Shown: positions 35,854-44,570 of the stretch, piece after piece | Layout: each line of letters begins with the position of its first letter | Position numbering within the stretch: the stretch's first letter is position 1 | DNA from: JAHDDH01 sp963922775 | Lineage (GTDB): Bacteria; Bacteroidota; Bacteroidia; Cytophagales; Amoebophilaceae | Direction: 5' to 3' | DNA: 64,000 nucleotides | NCBI GenBank assembly: GCA_963922775.1 | Contig: CAWUJG010000003.1 | Span: 5,616-69,615, forward strand | Program-made: the position numbers and the translations under genes | Notes under the pieces: model-generated | Told to the model about the DNA's origin: nothing | The model's input: the letters and a program-made list of their open reading frames with translations, nothing else | Database searches by the model: none

Positions 35854-36681
35854 TTATGTTAATTCATTAACATAATTATAGAAAAGATTATAGTCTTTAA
35901 TATCTTCTATTTTTTTGAATTTGGTTTTATATTCTTCATTATTTTTTTTTACTTTTTCAGCTTGCTTTATGAGTCCATTTTTGTTTAGTTCTTCAAATTG
36001 TTCTTTAGGAAAAGCTATACCAAAAATACCATCTTTTTCTAATTCTTTTTCCCATTCTTCTATAAAATATTCTCTAGATACATAGATATAGTTATTTTGT
36101 ATTACATAAACAAATTCAAGAAAAAAGAATGTAGGTAGTCTTGAGATATTTTGTTGTTTACATAAATTAGAAAATTTGGTTTCTTGTTTATTTAAATTAT
36201 CATTAAAATATTCTTTTTGATTAAGAGGATCATTGCTAAATAATATATAACGCTTTTCTTCTATATTTTTTTCGATAAAATTTAGGTTAATTTCTTTCCA
36301 AAAAATTGGATTTATGTACATTATTTTTTTTAAGTCTTCTTTTTTTATATTAGTCTGAAAAAATTTTTCATTAAATGCATCTTTGACACCCTTCTTAAGG
36401 ATAGTGATATCACTATCCTTAAGATTATGTTTTTTCAAATATGAAGGCTGTTTTACTATATAGCTATTATTACAAGATGATAATCTACCTAAAAGGCAAG
36501 ACTTCTTAAATATATCTATTAGTTTTATATTACTAATGCTTATATTTTTTTCTAAATTTTTTGTTTTATCATAAACAATATTTTTACAGGAAAAATTAAT
36601 AACTGTTAAAAATAATTTCAATGAAATTATCAAGTAGTAAGATTTTTTTTTTATGGTATTTTGATTAAAATTCGAGTACAA
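35854..36681 (-). CDS. Putative lipoprotein of unknown function (between the ssrA repeats)
   Basis: A 275-residue protein with a signal segment (about 14-31) ending VINFSC, which suggests lipidated Cys32. The rest is Lys, Asn, Ile and Phe rich with mixed helices and strands, for example FFFLEFVYVIQNNYIYVSREYF and EEWEKELEKDGIFGIAF. I recognise no domain. The codons for residues around LKDSDITILK lie in a perfect 32-bp palindrome (36393-36424). It is 5 bases downstream of another lipoprotein gene, and both sit between the two ssrA 5' repeats, so they may have arrived together. A host-interaction role is only a guess. Confidence 0.55.
   Translation of the reverse strand: MYSNFNQNTIKKKSYYLIISLKLFLTVINFSCKNIVYDKTKNLEKNISISNIKLIDIFKKSCLLGRLSSCNNSYIVKQPSYLKKHNLKDSDITILKKGVKDAFNEKFFQTNIKKEDLKKIMYINPIFWKEINLNFIEKNIEEKRYILFSNDPLNQKEYFNDNLNKQETKFSNLCKQQNISRLPTFFFLEFVYVIQNNYIYVSREYFIEEWEKELEKDGIFGIAFPKEQFEELNKNGLIKQAEKVKKNNEEYKTKFKKIEDIKDYNLFYNYVNELT
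36393..36424. repeat. Perfect 32-bp palindrome inside a coding region
   Basis: The sequence from 36393 to 36424 is identical to its own reverse complement (central half-site CTTAAGGATAGTGAT). It lies inside the lipoprotein gene at 35854-36681 and codes for the run LKDSDITILK. A perfect palindrome this long is unlikely by chance and could form a cruciform, an mRNA hairpin or a protein-binding site. Confidence 0.9.
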
Positions 36682-36686
36682 AATTA

Positions 36687-37271
36687 TTATCTCAGATACT
36701 GATTAGAATGACTTAAATAATCTATAAAGGTAAACTCTCCCCTCAAAAGAGGTAAATAGGCAGTTTGTAAAACATCTTTATGATACATCATTTCTAGTTT
36801 GAATTGTTCTTCAAAGTCTTCATTGTAATATTTTTGATTAAAGTAACGTTCACCTACGCTATCCAGTGCTTCTTGATCCGCATTTAAAGCCTTTTTAAGA
36901 ATACGAAAATCAATTTCATCATTTTCTAGAGATAAAAAATCAAAAGCAATAGAAGTATGAGGAAAATGCTTGAAGGTTGTGTTGTGTATTTGCCAAAAAT
37001 TATTTTTAAATACCATTTGGTTATTGTCGGTATATTTTTTAAGCTCAATAAAACCATATGGTGCTAAGAAATTACCCATAATGTCTCTACAATCTTTGAT
37101 AAAATTACGGTAACCCATATTCAACCCTAGATCAACAAACTGTCTTTTTTTATTGCTTACTTTAATTGTAGACTGTTCCATATGTTTTAATTTTGTTTTT
37201 GTGTGTTTACAAGCTACGTTGTTCATGATAACACTTGCAATGAAGATTTTAGTAATATTTTTTATATACAT
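36687..37271 (-). CDS. Putative lipoprotein of unknown function (between the ssrA repeats)
   Basis: A 194-residue protein with a lipoprotein signal ending MNNVAC (Cys21). The mature part has a conserved-looking core: FVDLGLNMGYRNFIKDCRDIM, LAPYGFIELKKY, HFPHTSIAFDFLSL and a C-terminal helical region ending LRGEFTFIDYLSHSNQYLR. No family recognised. Segment SIAFDFLS next to a preceding His is loosely reminiscent of the H..A..FEF strand in the lipoproteins at 41.6-43.7 kb, but this is too weak to claim homology. It starts about 40 bases from the second ssrA fragment and is followed at 5 bases by the other lipoprotein gene, likely one transcript. Confidence 0.55.
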   Translation of the reverse strand: MYIKNITKIFIASVIMNNVACKHTKTKLKHMEQSTIKVSNKKRQFVDLGLNMGYRNFIKDCRDIMGNFLAPYGFIELKKYTDNNQMVFKNNFWQIHNTTFKHFPHTSIAFDFLSLENDEIDFRILKKALNADQEALDSVGERYFNQKYYNEDFEEQFKLEMMYHKDVLQTAYLPLLRGEFTFIDYLSHSNQYLR

Positions 37272-37312
37272 AGTGATTTTATTTAAAATGTTTAATAATT
37301 TAGTGAATTAAC

Positions 37313-37392
37313 TTTTTTACAGGCAAATACTTATCATAAAAACCTGACATGCTTATATCTAATGGTACTCACCGTCAATGCCTATCGACCCC
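37313..37392 (-). repeat. Copy B of the direct repeat: truncated ssrA 5' end
   Basis: This is a second copy of the first 80 bases of tmRNA, same strand, 95% identical by hand alignment, without the tag region or the 3' half. It includes the 5' acceptor strand GGGGTCG and the start of the next helix. It cannot make a functional tmRNA by itself. It most likely marks a duplication or integration event that placed 1.5 kb between it and the intact gene. Confidence 0.92.
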
Positions 37393-37478
37393 AAATAACT
37401 GAATAGTTGGTTATGTTTTTTCTGGATAAAAGAAATAACAAATAAATATAGTAATTTTATATATAAAATATCAATTTT

Positions 37479-37503
37479 TTCCCTCTCTTATTGGGAATTT
37501 TTT
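37479..37503 (+). terminator. Weak hairpin with T-run upstream of the ABC exporter gene
   Basis: TTCCC (37479-37483) and GGGAA (37493-37497) form a 5-bp stem followed by six T bases. It lies 50 bases before the start of the exporter gene and reads toward it, so it might be a leader terminator, or simply end stray transcription. The stem is short. Confidence 0.3.
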
Positions 37504-37554
37504 ATACCATTATTACTCTTATATTTCAAATTTATTTTTTAGAATTGCTTTTTT

Positions 37555-39369
37555 ATGACATCTAAAACAAAAAAATATACTCATCAGCATACATTATCTA
37601 ATTTATGGATTTTATCTCGACCTTATCACAAAAAATTAATAATAGGTTATTTATTTTTATTATTATCTGGCATATGTACTATGTGCTTTCCCTACTTCAT
37701 TAATATTCTGGTGAAAAGTATTGGTCAGAAACATTTTCCTATATTTTCTAAAATAAAAACTTACCTCCCTGTTGGCTTTCAAAGCGTACATCAGATACAT
37801 CTTGTAGGTTTTTTTTTATGTTTTATACTTGTTTTACAAATTATTTTTTCTTGGCTACGGGTTTATTGGACTGCAAAAGGTAGTGAAAAAGTTTTAGCCC
37901 ATATTCGGGTTTGTTTACACCAAAAAATGCTTAAGCTGCCTATGCATTTTTTTGATCGGCAAAGGTTGGGAGATTTGCATTCTCGTGTATCAACAGATGT
38001 TAATATGTTATATAGTCTATTTTCCGGTACTTTGCCTGAATTACTTAGGCAAATCATTACCATTGTAATTACACTTTTATTTTTGGTGTTTAGTTTTTAT
38101 CAGCTTTGCCTTATTTTTTTTATCTGTTTTCCCTTTATATATGTAGCTATGAAGGTTTTTGGAAAAGTTATTAAAAAGAAAAATATAACTATACTACAGT
38201 ATTTAGGCAAAAGTAATATAATTTTAGAAGAAAGCCTTCAAACCATTACCACTGTAAAAAGTTTTACTAATGAGGATTACGAAGAAAAAAAATACCAAGC
38301 AAGTATTCAGCATTTATTGAATTTTGTTCCAAAAGCTGCTTTATTACAAGCAGTATACATTAGTACGATTATTTTTATTGCTTTTGGTGCTATGATCGGT
38401 GTAATTTGGTATGGTGCATGGTTGGTAGAAAATAATGTTATTGATATGGGCAAACTTTTTTCGTTTGTATTTTACATTATTTTTCTTGTTGGTTCATTGA
38501 TGGGCATTGGTAGCTCTATGGCTGATATGCAAAAAGCAGGTGCTTCTGTAGAACGTATTATCGATATTCTAAAAGAAAAAGAAGAAAATTTTGCACAAAG
38601 TACTACTCCCATAAAAAATATCAAGCAGTTCCAAGGACATATTGTTTTTGATAAAGTTTCTTTAACATATCCTACAAGGCCCAATCAAAAAGTACTGCAT
38701 AATCTTTCTTTTGAGATATTGCCTGGAGAAAAAGTGGCTTTTGTAGGTGCAAGTGGTGTTGGAAAATCTTCTATTGTACAATTACTTTTAGGTTTCTATC
38801 CATTTCAACATGGTAATATTTTTGTAGATGGACATGCTATCCATCAATATGCTATGGATGTTCTACGGCGTAATATAGGTTGGATTCCCCAAGAGACATT
38901 ACTTCTAGGTGGAACTATACAAGAAAATATTGCTTATGGAAACATATATGCTTCGCAAGAAGATATCATCCAAGCAGCAAAACAAGCCAATGCATTTAAT
39001 TTTATAAAAGGTTTTCCTCAAGGGTTTAGTACTATAGTGGGGGAGAGGGGTGTACAGCTTTCTGGAGGTCAAAGGCAAAGAATAGCTTTAGCGCGTATAA
39101 TGCTTAAAAATTCTTCTATACTTATTTTAGATGAGGCTACAAGTGCTTTAGATAAGCATAATGCACAACAAATATATACTACACTTCAGCATATTACACA
39201 AAATAAAACTGTAATAATTATTACACATCAGTTAGAAACTATTAAATATGTAGATAAAATTTTTGTGTTAGATCAAGGTAGTATTGTAGCGCATGGCAGT
39301 CATAATTCGTTATTACAATCTAAAAATAGTATCTATAAAAAATTAGTAGAAAAAAATTTAGCAGTATAA
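37555..39369 (+). CDS. ABC exporter, MsbA-like (fused permease and ATPase)
   Basis: A 604-residue half-transporter that works as a dimer. Six membrane helices (about 20-320) include the family signature MHFFDRQRLGDLHSRVSTDV in the first coupling region. The nucleotide-binding domain has Walker A GASGVGKSS (about 398-406), Q-loop WIPQETLLLGGTIQENI, signature LSGGQRQR (about 501-508) and Walker B ILILDEATSALD. In Bacteroidota this type is often annotated as the lipid A flippase MsbA, which would agree with kdsB, lptD and the OstA-like gene in this window, but substrate cannot be read from sequence; drug or lipid export in general is possible. A CvpA gene follows after 6 bases. Confidence 0.88.
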   Translation: MTSKTKKYTHQHTLSNLWILSRPYHKKLIIGYLFLLLSGICTMCFPYFINILVKSIGQKHFPIFSKIKTYLPVGFQSVHQIHLVGFFLCFILVLQIIFSWLRVYWTAKGSEKVLAHIRVCLHQKMLKLPMHFFDRQRLGDLHSRVSTDVNMLYSLFSGTLPELLRQIITIVITLLFLVFSFYQLCLIFFICFPFIYVAMKVFGKVIKKKNITILQYLGKSNIILEESLQTITTVKSFTNEDYEEKKYQASIQHLLNFVPKAALLQAVYISTIIFIAFGAMIGVIWYGAWLVENNVIDMGKLFSFVFYIIFLVGSLMGIGSSMADMQKAGASVERIIDILKEKEENFAQSTTPIKNIKQFQGHIVFDKVSLTYPTRPNQKVLHNLSFEILPGEKVAFVGASGVGKSSIVQLLLGFYPFQHGNIFVDGHAIHQYAMDVLRRNIGWIPQETLLLGGTIQENIAYGNIYASQEDIIQAAKQANAFNFIKGFPQGFSTIVGERGVQLSGGQRQRIALARIMLKNSSILILDEATSALDKHNAQQIYTTLQHITQNKTVIIITHQLETIKYVDKIFVLDQGSIVAHGSHNSLLQSKNSIYKKLVEKNLAV

Positions 39370-39375
39370 AAAATA

Positions 39376-39885
39376 ATGTTATTGATTACAGATTATATGG
39401 TTACTTTTGACTTTATTTTTGCTTTTATTCTTTTTTGGGGTGCTTTTTCTGGCTATAGAAATGGTTTTTTAGTTGAAATATTTTTATGTATCGGGATTGG
39501 TATAGCTACAGTAGTAAGTTTACATAGCCAAACATTAGTATCTAATTATATGAAGGAATTTCCAATATTAAATAATGAATCTTACCAAGTGTTAGTTTGT
39601 TGTTGTGTATTTTTTGTTATTTTTTTATTTATATTACTTTTAGCAAGTATTTTACGTCGGTTCCTACATTATTTTTTTTTACGTTATATTGATCAGCTTT
39701 TGGGTGTATTTTTAGGTATATTGCGCTGGATATTGATTATTGCTGGGAAAATTTTTTTTTTACAAACTTTTTTTTCTACCATAGTAGAAAATTATGTACA
39801 ACATGCTTTTTGTTTTCCGTTTATTCAAAAAATAATACTGTATATTAAACAAATTATTCACCTACTTTTACAGTATTTACAGTAA
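39376..39885 (+). CDS. CvpA family membrane protein
   Basis: CvpA proteins are small inner-membrane proteins first linked to colicin V production and now to envelope stress tolerance. The 169-residue protein has four hydrophobic segments. The first holds the family pattern FDFIFAFILFWGAFSGYRNGFLVE (D...., G...G...G), and LRRFLHYFFLRYIDQLLGVFLGILRW matches the conserved D-x-x-L-G-x-x-x-G end. An ATG 12 codons in (MVTFDF) is the likelier true start by comparison with the family. It follows the exporter gene by 6 bases and precedes the hydrolase gene by 34, so the three may form an operon. Confidence 0.82.
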   Translation: MLLITDYMVTFDFIFAFILFWGAFSGYRNGFLVEIFLCIGIGIATVVSLHSQTLVSNYMKEFPILNNESYQVLVCCCVFFVIFLFILLLASILRRFLHYFFLRYIDQLLGVFLGILRWILIIAGKIFFLQTFFSTIVENYVQHAFCFPFIQKIILYIKQIIHLLLQYLQ

Positions 39886-39919
39886 TTTATTTAGCTTTTA
39901 AAGAATTTACAAAAATTAT

Positions 39920-40663
39920 ATGTCAGATTATACAAATAAAAAAAATTTTGATTATAAAACTCAGGGTAAAGGAGAGATAATATTGTTATTACATGGATTG
40001 TTTGGCTCTTTAAGCAACTGGGATGGTTTTATAGCTCATTTTTCTAAAACACATCAGGTTATTGTGCCTGTATTGCCTATTTATACTATGCCTGTAAAAG
40101 AAGCAAACTTAAATGGGTTAACAAAATTTTTGGAGGCTTTTATTGCTTATATGGGTTTTGACCGGTTTACTTTGATAGGTAATTCTTTAGGAGGTCATTT
40201 AGCATTAATTTATACTTTGAAATATCCAGATAAGGTAAAAAAGTTAGTGCTTACAGGTAGTTCGGGGTTATTTGAAAATGGTATGGGAGATTCATTTCCA
40301 CGAAGAAGTAGTTATAAATATATTAAAGAAAAAATAGAGTATACATTTTATGACCCTAAGGTTGTAGACAAAGCATTTGTTGATGATATTTTTAACACAG
40401 TGAATGATATTATGAAAACAATACGCATTGTGTCTGTAGCAAAGTCTGCTCAGAGGAATAACATGGCTTCTGCTATAACGTCTATTTTGGTGCCTACGTT
40501 GCTAGTTTGGGGTTTAAATGATACAATTACACCTCCTATGGTTGCGCATGAATTTTGTAGGTTAATACCTCATGCTACGCTGCGTTTTATAGATAAATGT
40601 TGTCATGCGCCTATGATGGAACATCCAGATACATTTAATCGTATTTTAGCTAATTTTTTGTAA
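39920..40663 (+). CDS. Alpha/beta hydrolase
   Basis: A 247-residue enzyme of the alpha/beta hydrolase fold. The oxyanion region is LLLHGLFGSLSNWDGF, the nucleophile elbow is GNSLGG with Ser89, the acid is Asp201 in WGLNDTITPP and the base is His229 in DKCCHAPMMEHPDTF. The catalytic triad is complete. There is no signal peptide, so it acts in the cytoplasm. The substrate is unknown; relatives include carboxylesterases, MhpC-like C-C hydrolases and BioH-like esterases. It is the last gene of the exporter-CvpA-hydrolase run and converges on yebC. Confidence 0.88.
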   Translation: MSDYTNKKNFDYKTQGKGEIILLLHGLFGSLSNWDGFIAHFSKTHQVIVPVLPIYTMPVKEANLNGLTKFLEAFIAYMGFDRFTLIGNSLGGHLALIYTLKYPDKVKKLVLTGSSGLFENGMGDSFPRRSSYKYIKEKIEYTFYDPKVVDKAFVDDIFNTVNDIMKTIRIVSVAKSAQRNNMASAITSILVPTLLVWGLNDTITPPMVAHEFCRLIPHATLRFIDKCCHAPMMEHPDTFNRILANFL

Positions 40664-40716
40664 TGGTTTAGCCAAGAAATTTGCTTTTGTCTATTTATTC
40701 CTGCAATTAATTTTAT

Positions 40717-41442
40717 TTAATTTAGCTTTGCATTATGGTATATGGCTTGCACATTATCATTGTCTTCTAATATAGCAATGATATGGTCTATTTTTTCCAT
40801 ATGGTCTTTGCTGAGGTTTTTTATATGCTGTGGTATTCTTACTAAATGAGCACTTTCCCAAGTTATATGCATGGCTTCTAATGTATTTTGTAGGCAAGTA
40901 AATTGTTGTGTGTTACAATATAATATATAAGTTCCTGATGATGTTTCTTCTATATTATCTACATTTTGGTCTATCATCTGCATCATAAAGGTTTCTTTTT
41001 CTTCGATTTGATCTTGTGGAATAGTAATTTTCCATTGTGGTAAAAAAATATATTTTAATGTTCCATTTTTGGCTAAACTTCCTTCGTATTTGTGCAATGT
41101 AGAACGTACATATGATAATGTTCTATTGAGATTGTCTGTAGTGGCTACTATCCATAATGCTACACCATAAGGTCCATATGCTTCATAATGCATTGTGACA
41201 TAGCTTTCAGCTGCTGATCCACTGCTTTTTTTTATGGCTCTCTCTATATTTTCTTTGGGCATGTTCAGACTTTTAGCATTTTGTATGGCTACCCGTAAAC
41301 GCGCATTATGAGGTATATCTGGACCACTTTCTTTTACTGCTACGGCAATTTCTCTTAAAATTTTAGTGTATTGTTTGCTTTTTTTAACATCTTTAACGCC
41401 TTTAGTACGCTTTACTTTTGACCATTTATTGTGTCCTGCCAT
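40717..41442 (-). CDS. yebC: YebC/PmpR family protein
   Basis: YebC-family proteins are DNA-binding regulators in some bacteria and in others, with the mitochondrial TACO1, help ribosomes through difficult sequences. The 241-residue protein begins with the signature MAGHNKWSKVKRTKGVKDVK and continues with KILREIAVAVKESG, NARLRVAIQNAKSLNMPKEN, IERAIKK and YEAYGPYGVALWIVATTDNLNRT. Length is normal. It sits alone, convergent with the hydrolase gene 53 bases away. Confidence 0.95.
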   Translation of the reverse strand: MAGHNKWSKVKRTKGVKDVKKSKQYTKILREIAVAVKESGPDIPHNARLRVAIQNAKSLNMPKENIERAIKKSSGSAAESYVTMHYEAYGPYGVALWIVATTDNLNRTLSYVRSTLHKYEGSLAKNGTLKYIFLPQWKITIPQDQIEEKETFMMQMIDQNVDNIEETSSGTYILYCNTQQFTCLQNTLEAMHITWESAHLVRIPQHIKNLSKDHMEKIDHIIAILEDNDNVQAIYHNAKLN

Positions 41443-41613
41443 ATTAATATCATATGTTTTATAAAAAAATCTATATTTCTCTTTTATATTTTGTAGAATT
41501 ATATGTATTAATATTTTTTTTATTTCTATGTATTCTGATCTTTATTGCTGTTAAAAGACATACAAAAATATAATAGGAAGTGTTATTTTTTATATTATTA
41601 CTTGTTGTTATTT

Positions 41614-42894
41614 TTAGTCTACTTGATGAAATTTTTCCTCTTGGCTTCTTTGTAATTTGCAAAATTCATTTTTTTTGGATAATCTAAAGTAAATATTTTG
41701 GTCTTTTGTTATCTCAAGTTTTTCTTCGATTTTATCTTCATAAGCTATATCGTAAATCTTTTTTTTTGTAATATTACATATTGGTCTCTCTTTAAATATA
41801 TTTTGTAAATCTTCTAATTTTTTTACCTCTTCAGTTTCAGTAGGTATAACTTCTTTAATAAAATTTTCTGGTTCTTTATTGCTTTTATTATTATCTAACC
41901 ATCCCAAAAAATATTGAGATGCTCCATGACCTTTATGAGCACATTCTTGTATATAATTTAACGATTCTTCATATTTTTCTCTTTTTGCTAAATCTATAGC
42001 TTTTTCAAAGAGTTTATCTCTATATGTTGTTATTTCTTTGTATTCTTGTGGAAAATTTTTTTCTATTAAATATGATTTTGATTCACTTATAGCTTTTTCT
42101 TTTATATAAATTAATAAAAAGTACACATTTTTAGGTGGCCAAAAACGATTTAAAAAATTTGTTTCAATATCCATGAAATATAAAATTCTAGCCACATAAG
42201 TACAGCAATTATAGGATTTGATTTTTTTAAGATCTTTGGTAAATGCAGAATTCCAATATGGGCTTCTATTTGTTTTGTATTCCAGGTTTTCATCTTTTGA
42301 TACTTGTGCTAATGCTTTCATCGCTTTTTTTTTGTCAACAATAAAAGTATACTTTCTAAAGTAAGTAGGTAATCTAAATTTTGGAATAGCCTCTTCTTGA
42401 AATTCATCTTTTTCTATAGACCCAAATATTTTTGCTATAGTTTCTTCTCTATTATCTATATTAGGTTTACCTTTTATATATTCAGATTGTCCATCTCCTC
42501 CAAAATGTACATTCAAAATTCTTATCTCTTGTGAATATTGATCAAAAAATTCAAAAACTAGTGAAGCATGGTGAAATTTACTATTCGGTAATGGTGTAGT
42601 ACATAAAGTTACTGCTGCTTTTTTTCCATCTGTTATCGCTTGTAAATTTTCTCCTGATACTAAAGAGCATAGAGGATATTTTTTTGAAAATTCGATATAA
42701 TCGTCAACTTCTATTTGTTTTTTGTTTATATTTTGCTGCAAGCTATTTTTACCTTTTTTTTTTATTGTTTTTTTTTGTTTTGTATCCATACAAGATTGTA
42801 TGTCTATTTTTTCTAGTAATATTGATTTTTTTTGATTGCAAGATTGTATTCCTACTATAACAGTAAGAAAAGCAAAAATAGATTTATTTAACAT
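41614..42894 (-). CDS. Putative lipoprotein with a possible permuted papain-like domain and a Sel1-like end
   Basis: I place the start at 42894 (426 residues) because it gives a clean lipoprotein signal MLNKSIFAFLTVIVGIQSC (Cys19) and removes overlap with the upstream gene. Residues about 75-245 are homologous to the next protein upstream: FHHASLVFEF (His109), NVHFGGDG, NREETIAKIF, YTFIVDKKKAMKAL and SYNCCTYVARILYF (Cys230). Strand-borne His before a helix-starting Cys is the order of circularly permuted NlpC/P60 (LRAT/YiiX-like) thiol enzymes; this is inference. A C-terminal helical part with EKYEESLNYIQECAHKGHGASQYFLGWL looks like a Sel1-type repeat. Probably exported; a role toward the host is possible. 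Confidence 0.6.
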   Translation of the reverse strand: MLNKSIFAFLTVIVGIQSCNQKKSILLEKIDIQSCMDTKQKKTIKKKGKNSLQQNINKKQIEVDDYIEFSKKYPLCSLVSGENLQAITDGKKAAVTLCTTPLPNSKFHHASLVFEFFDQYSQEIRILNVHFGGDGQSEYIKGKPNIDNREETIAKIFGSIEKDEFQEEAIPKFRLPTYFRKYTFIVDKKKAMKALAQVSKDENLEYKTNRSPYWNSAFTKDLKKIKSYNCCTYVARILYFMDIETNFLNRFWPPKNVYFLLIYIKEKAISESKSYLIEKNFPQEYKEITTYRDKLFEKAIDLAKREKYEESLNYIQECAHKGHGASQYFLGWLDNNKSNKEPENFIKEVIPTETEEVKKLEDLQNIFKERPICNITKKKIYDIAYEDKIEEKLEITKDQNIYFRLSKKNEFCKLQRSQEEKFHQVD

Positions 42895-42913
42895 GAGATA
42901 ATGATTTATTAGA

Positions 42914-43672
42914 TTACGCCTCATAAGGATATTTGTTGTACTTGAATTTATCTGGCTTAGGTTTTGCATGATCTTTAGCCAGTATTTTCAGATTAGTTAC
43001 AGTAGAAGACCACATACCAAAATACATACCATTTATTTCTGCTTCCTTTAAAATATCACAAATATATTTATTGCAACTATCTTTAAAATACCAATTTTTT
43101 GGCTTAGTCCATTGGTTATTATTTGCTTTATTTTTATCATCATGTGCTTTTTTAAGTGCTTTTTTTAAATTTTGTACTGGAAGCTTCCAAGTACAAAAGC
43201 GTTCATATTTTGTGTGTATTACTTCATATGTAGATTGACCATGTTCATTAAAGATCTCCTCACGTTTTCTATAGGCTTTCTTAAGCGTAATTTCTCTATT
43301 ACTTACTTTTGGCCGTAATTTTGTTCCTCCACAACAACCATTTTCTCCTGAATAATCTATCATATAAAGTTTAATTTCTTTAATGTTAGAATCATGATAT
43401 TCAAAAATAAGAGCACTATGATCAAAATTACTATTTTCTTGTTCACGTGATATAAGTGTAATAGCACCCATATTATCTGAAATCATTGCTGTATGTTGAT
43501 ATTGCGAAAATAAAAATTTTTGTTTAGATCTTTCTGCATCTTCTTTGTAATAGTCTTCATCGTTTGATAATTCTATATTAGTTTTTGTTTTTTTCAAGAC
43601 ATATAAATTTGCTTTAGAGCAAGCTACAGCATAAATTATAAGTGGAAGGAAAAATAATTTTTTTTTGTACAT
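42914..43672 (-). CDS. Putative lipoprotein, paralogue of the downstream gene
   Basis: A 252-residue protein with a lipoprotein signal MYKKKLFFLPLIIYAVAC (Cys18). It shares a domain with the next gene: FDHSALIFEY (His85) matches FHHASLVFEF, YMIDYSGENG matches NVHFGGDG, SNREITLKKAY matches DNREETIAKIF, and DSCNKYICDIL (Cys200) matches YNCCTYVARIL. His then Cys in this arrangement suggests a permuted papain-like hydrolase, not proven. It lacks the Sel1-like extension. The two genes are separated by 19 bases using the 42894 start, so they are probably co-transcribed and arose by tandem duplication. Confidence 0.6.
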   Translation of the reverse strand: MYKKKLFFLPLIIYAVACSKANLYVLKKTKTNIELSNDEDYYKEDAERSKQKFLFSQYQHTAMISDNMGAITLISREQENSNFDHSALIFEYHDSNIKEIKLYMIDYSGENGCCGGTKLRPKVSNREITLKKAYRKREEIFNEHGQSTYEVIHTKYERFCTWKLPVQNLKKALKKAHDDKNKANNNQWTKPKNWYFKDSCNKYICDILKEAEINGMYFGMWSSTVTNLKILAKDHAKPKPDKFKYNKYPYEA

Positions 43673-43748
43673 AATGGTAAAGTTTTAATTGTATTGTAGG
43701 TTACAATTTATTTAATTATAAATTTAAACATTTTTTCTAAAATTTTTA

Positions 43749-44519
43749 TTATCTCCTCTCAATTTTTATTTTATAATCTAAAATCCCTTGTAATATACTT
43801 TTGGCAATATTTTTTTGTCCCTGAATGCTTTTAAGGTATTCCACTTCTTTATTGTTTGACAAAAATCCTACTTCTATTAGCACACTGGGTGAAGAAACTG
43901 ACCATAACAAAAGAAATCCTGCTTGCTTTATACCTCGGCTAAACCTTTTGCTCTTTTGGAATTGCTTTTCAATATTTTTAGCTAGCTCTAAGCTATTTTT
44001 GTTATACGAATTCTGACATAGCGAAAATAAAATATATGATTCCGGCACTTTAGGATTAAATCCTTGATAGTTCTTTACATAATTTTTTTCCATAAGTACT
44101 ACAGCATTTTCTTTTTTAGCTACTGATAGATTGTCTTTTGTTTTATGCAAGCCCATCACATATGTTTCTGTGCCGTAGGCATCCTTATTTTTTGCACTAT
44201 TACAGTGTATTGAAATAAATAGATCTGCTTTATTTTTGTTGGCTATTGCTGCACGTTCATATAGTGGAATAAATTTATCTTGCGTGCGGGTATAAATTAT
44301 TTTTGTGTTTGGTAATTTTTTTTTCAACATTTTACCTAATACTAAAGCTATTTTTAGGGTAATGTTTTTTTCTTTTGTATTTTTGCCTCGTATTGATCCT
44401 GGATCTTTTCCCCCATGGCCAGCATCTATAACTATCGATTTTAGCTTGTACTGATAGCCAAGCATTGGGAAAGGTAATACGAGTTTTAATATGAATAAAA
44501 AAATTATGTATTTTTTCAA
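43749..44519 (-). CDS. N-acetylmuramoyl-L-alanine amidase (Amidase_3)
   Basis: This family cuts the bond between N-acetylmuramic acid and L-Ala in peptidoglycan, mainly during daughter-cell separation. The 256-residue protein has a signal peptide (MKKYIIFLFILKLVLPFPML) and a single catalytic domain: IVIDAGHGGKDPGS (zinc His35), LYERAAIAN (Glu88), FISIHCNSAKN (zinc His105) and SVLIEVGFLSNNKE (catalytic Glu). It lacks the AMIN and LysM domains of some relatives. Together with ftsX, the SPOR protein and the PASTA protein it argues for a retained peptidoglycan wall. Divergent from lptD across about 50 bases. Confidence 0.94.
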   Translation of the reverse strand: MKKYIIFLFILKLVLPFPMLGYQYKLKSIVIDAGHGGKDPGSIRGKNTKEKNITLKIALVLGKMLKKKLPNTKIIYTRTQDKFIPLYERAAIANKNKADLFISIHCNSAKNKDAYGTETYVMGLHKTKDNLSVAKKENAVVLMEKNYVKNYQGFNPKVPESYILFSLCQNSYNKNSLELAKNIEKQFQKSKRFSRGIKQAGFLLLWSVSSPSVLIEVGFLSNNKEVEYLKSIQGQKNIAKSILQGILDYKIKIERR

Positions 44520-44570
44520 AATATTATTTTTAAATGTTATATAGTTAAAAATATAATGTTAATACACCTG

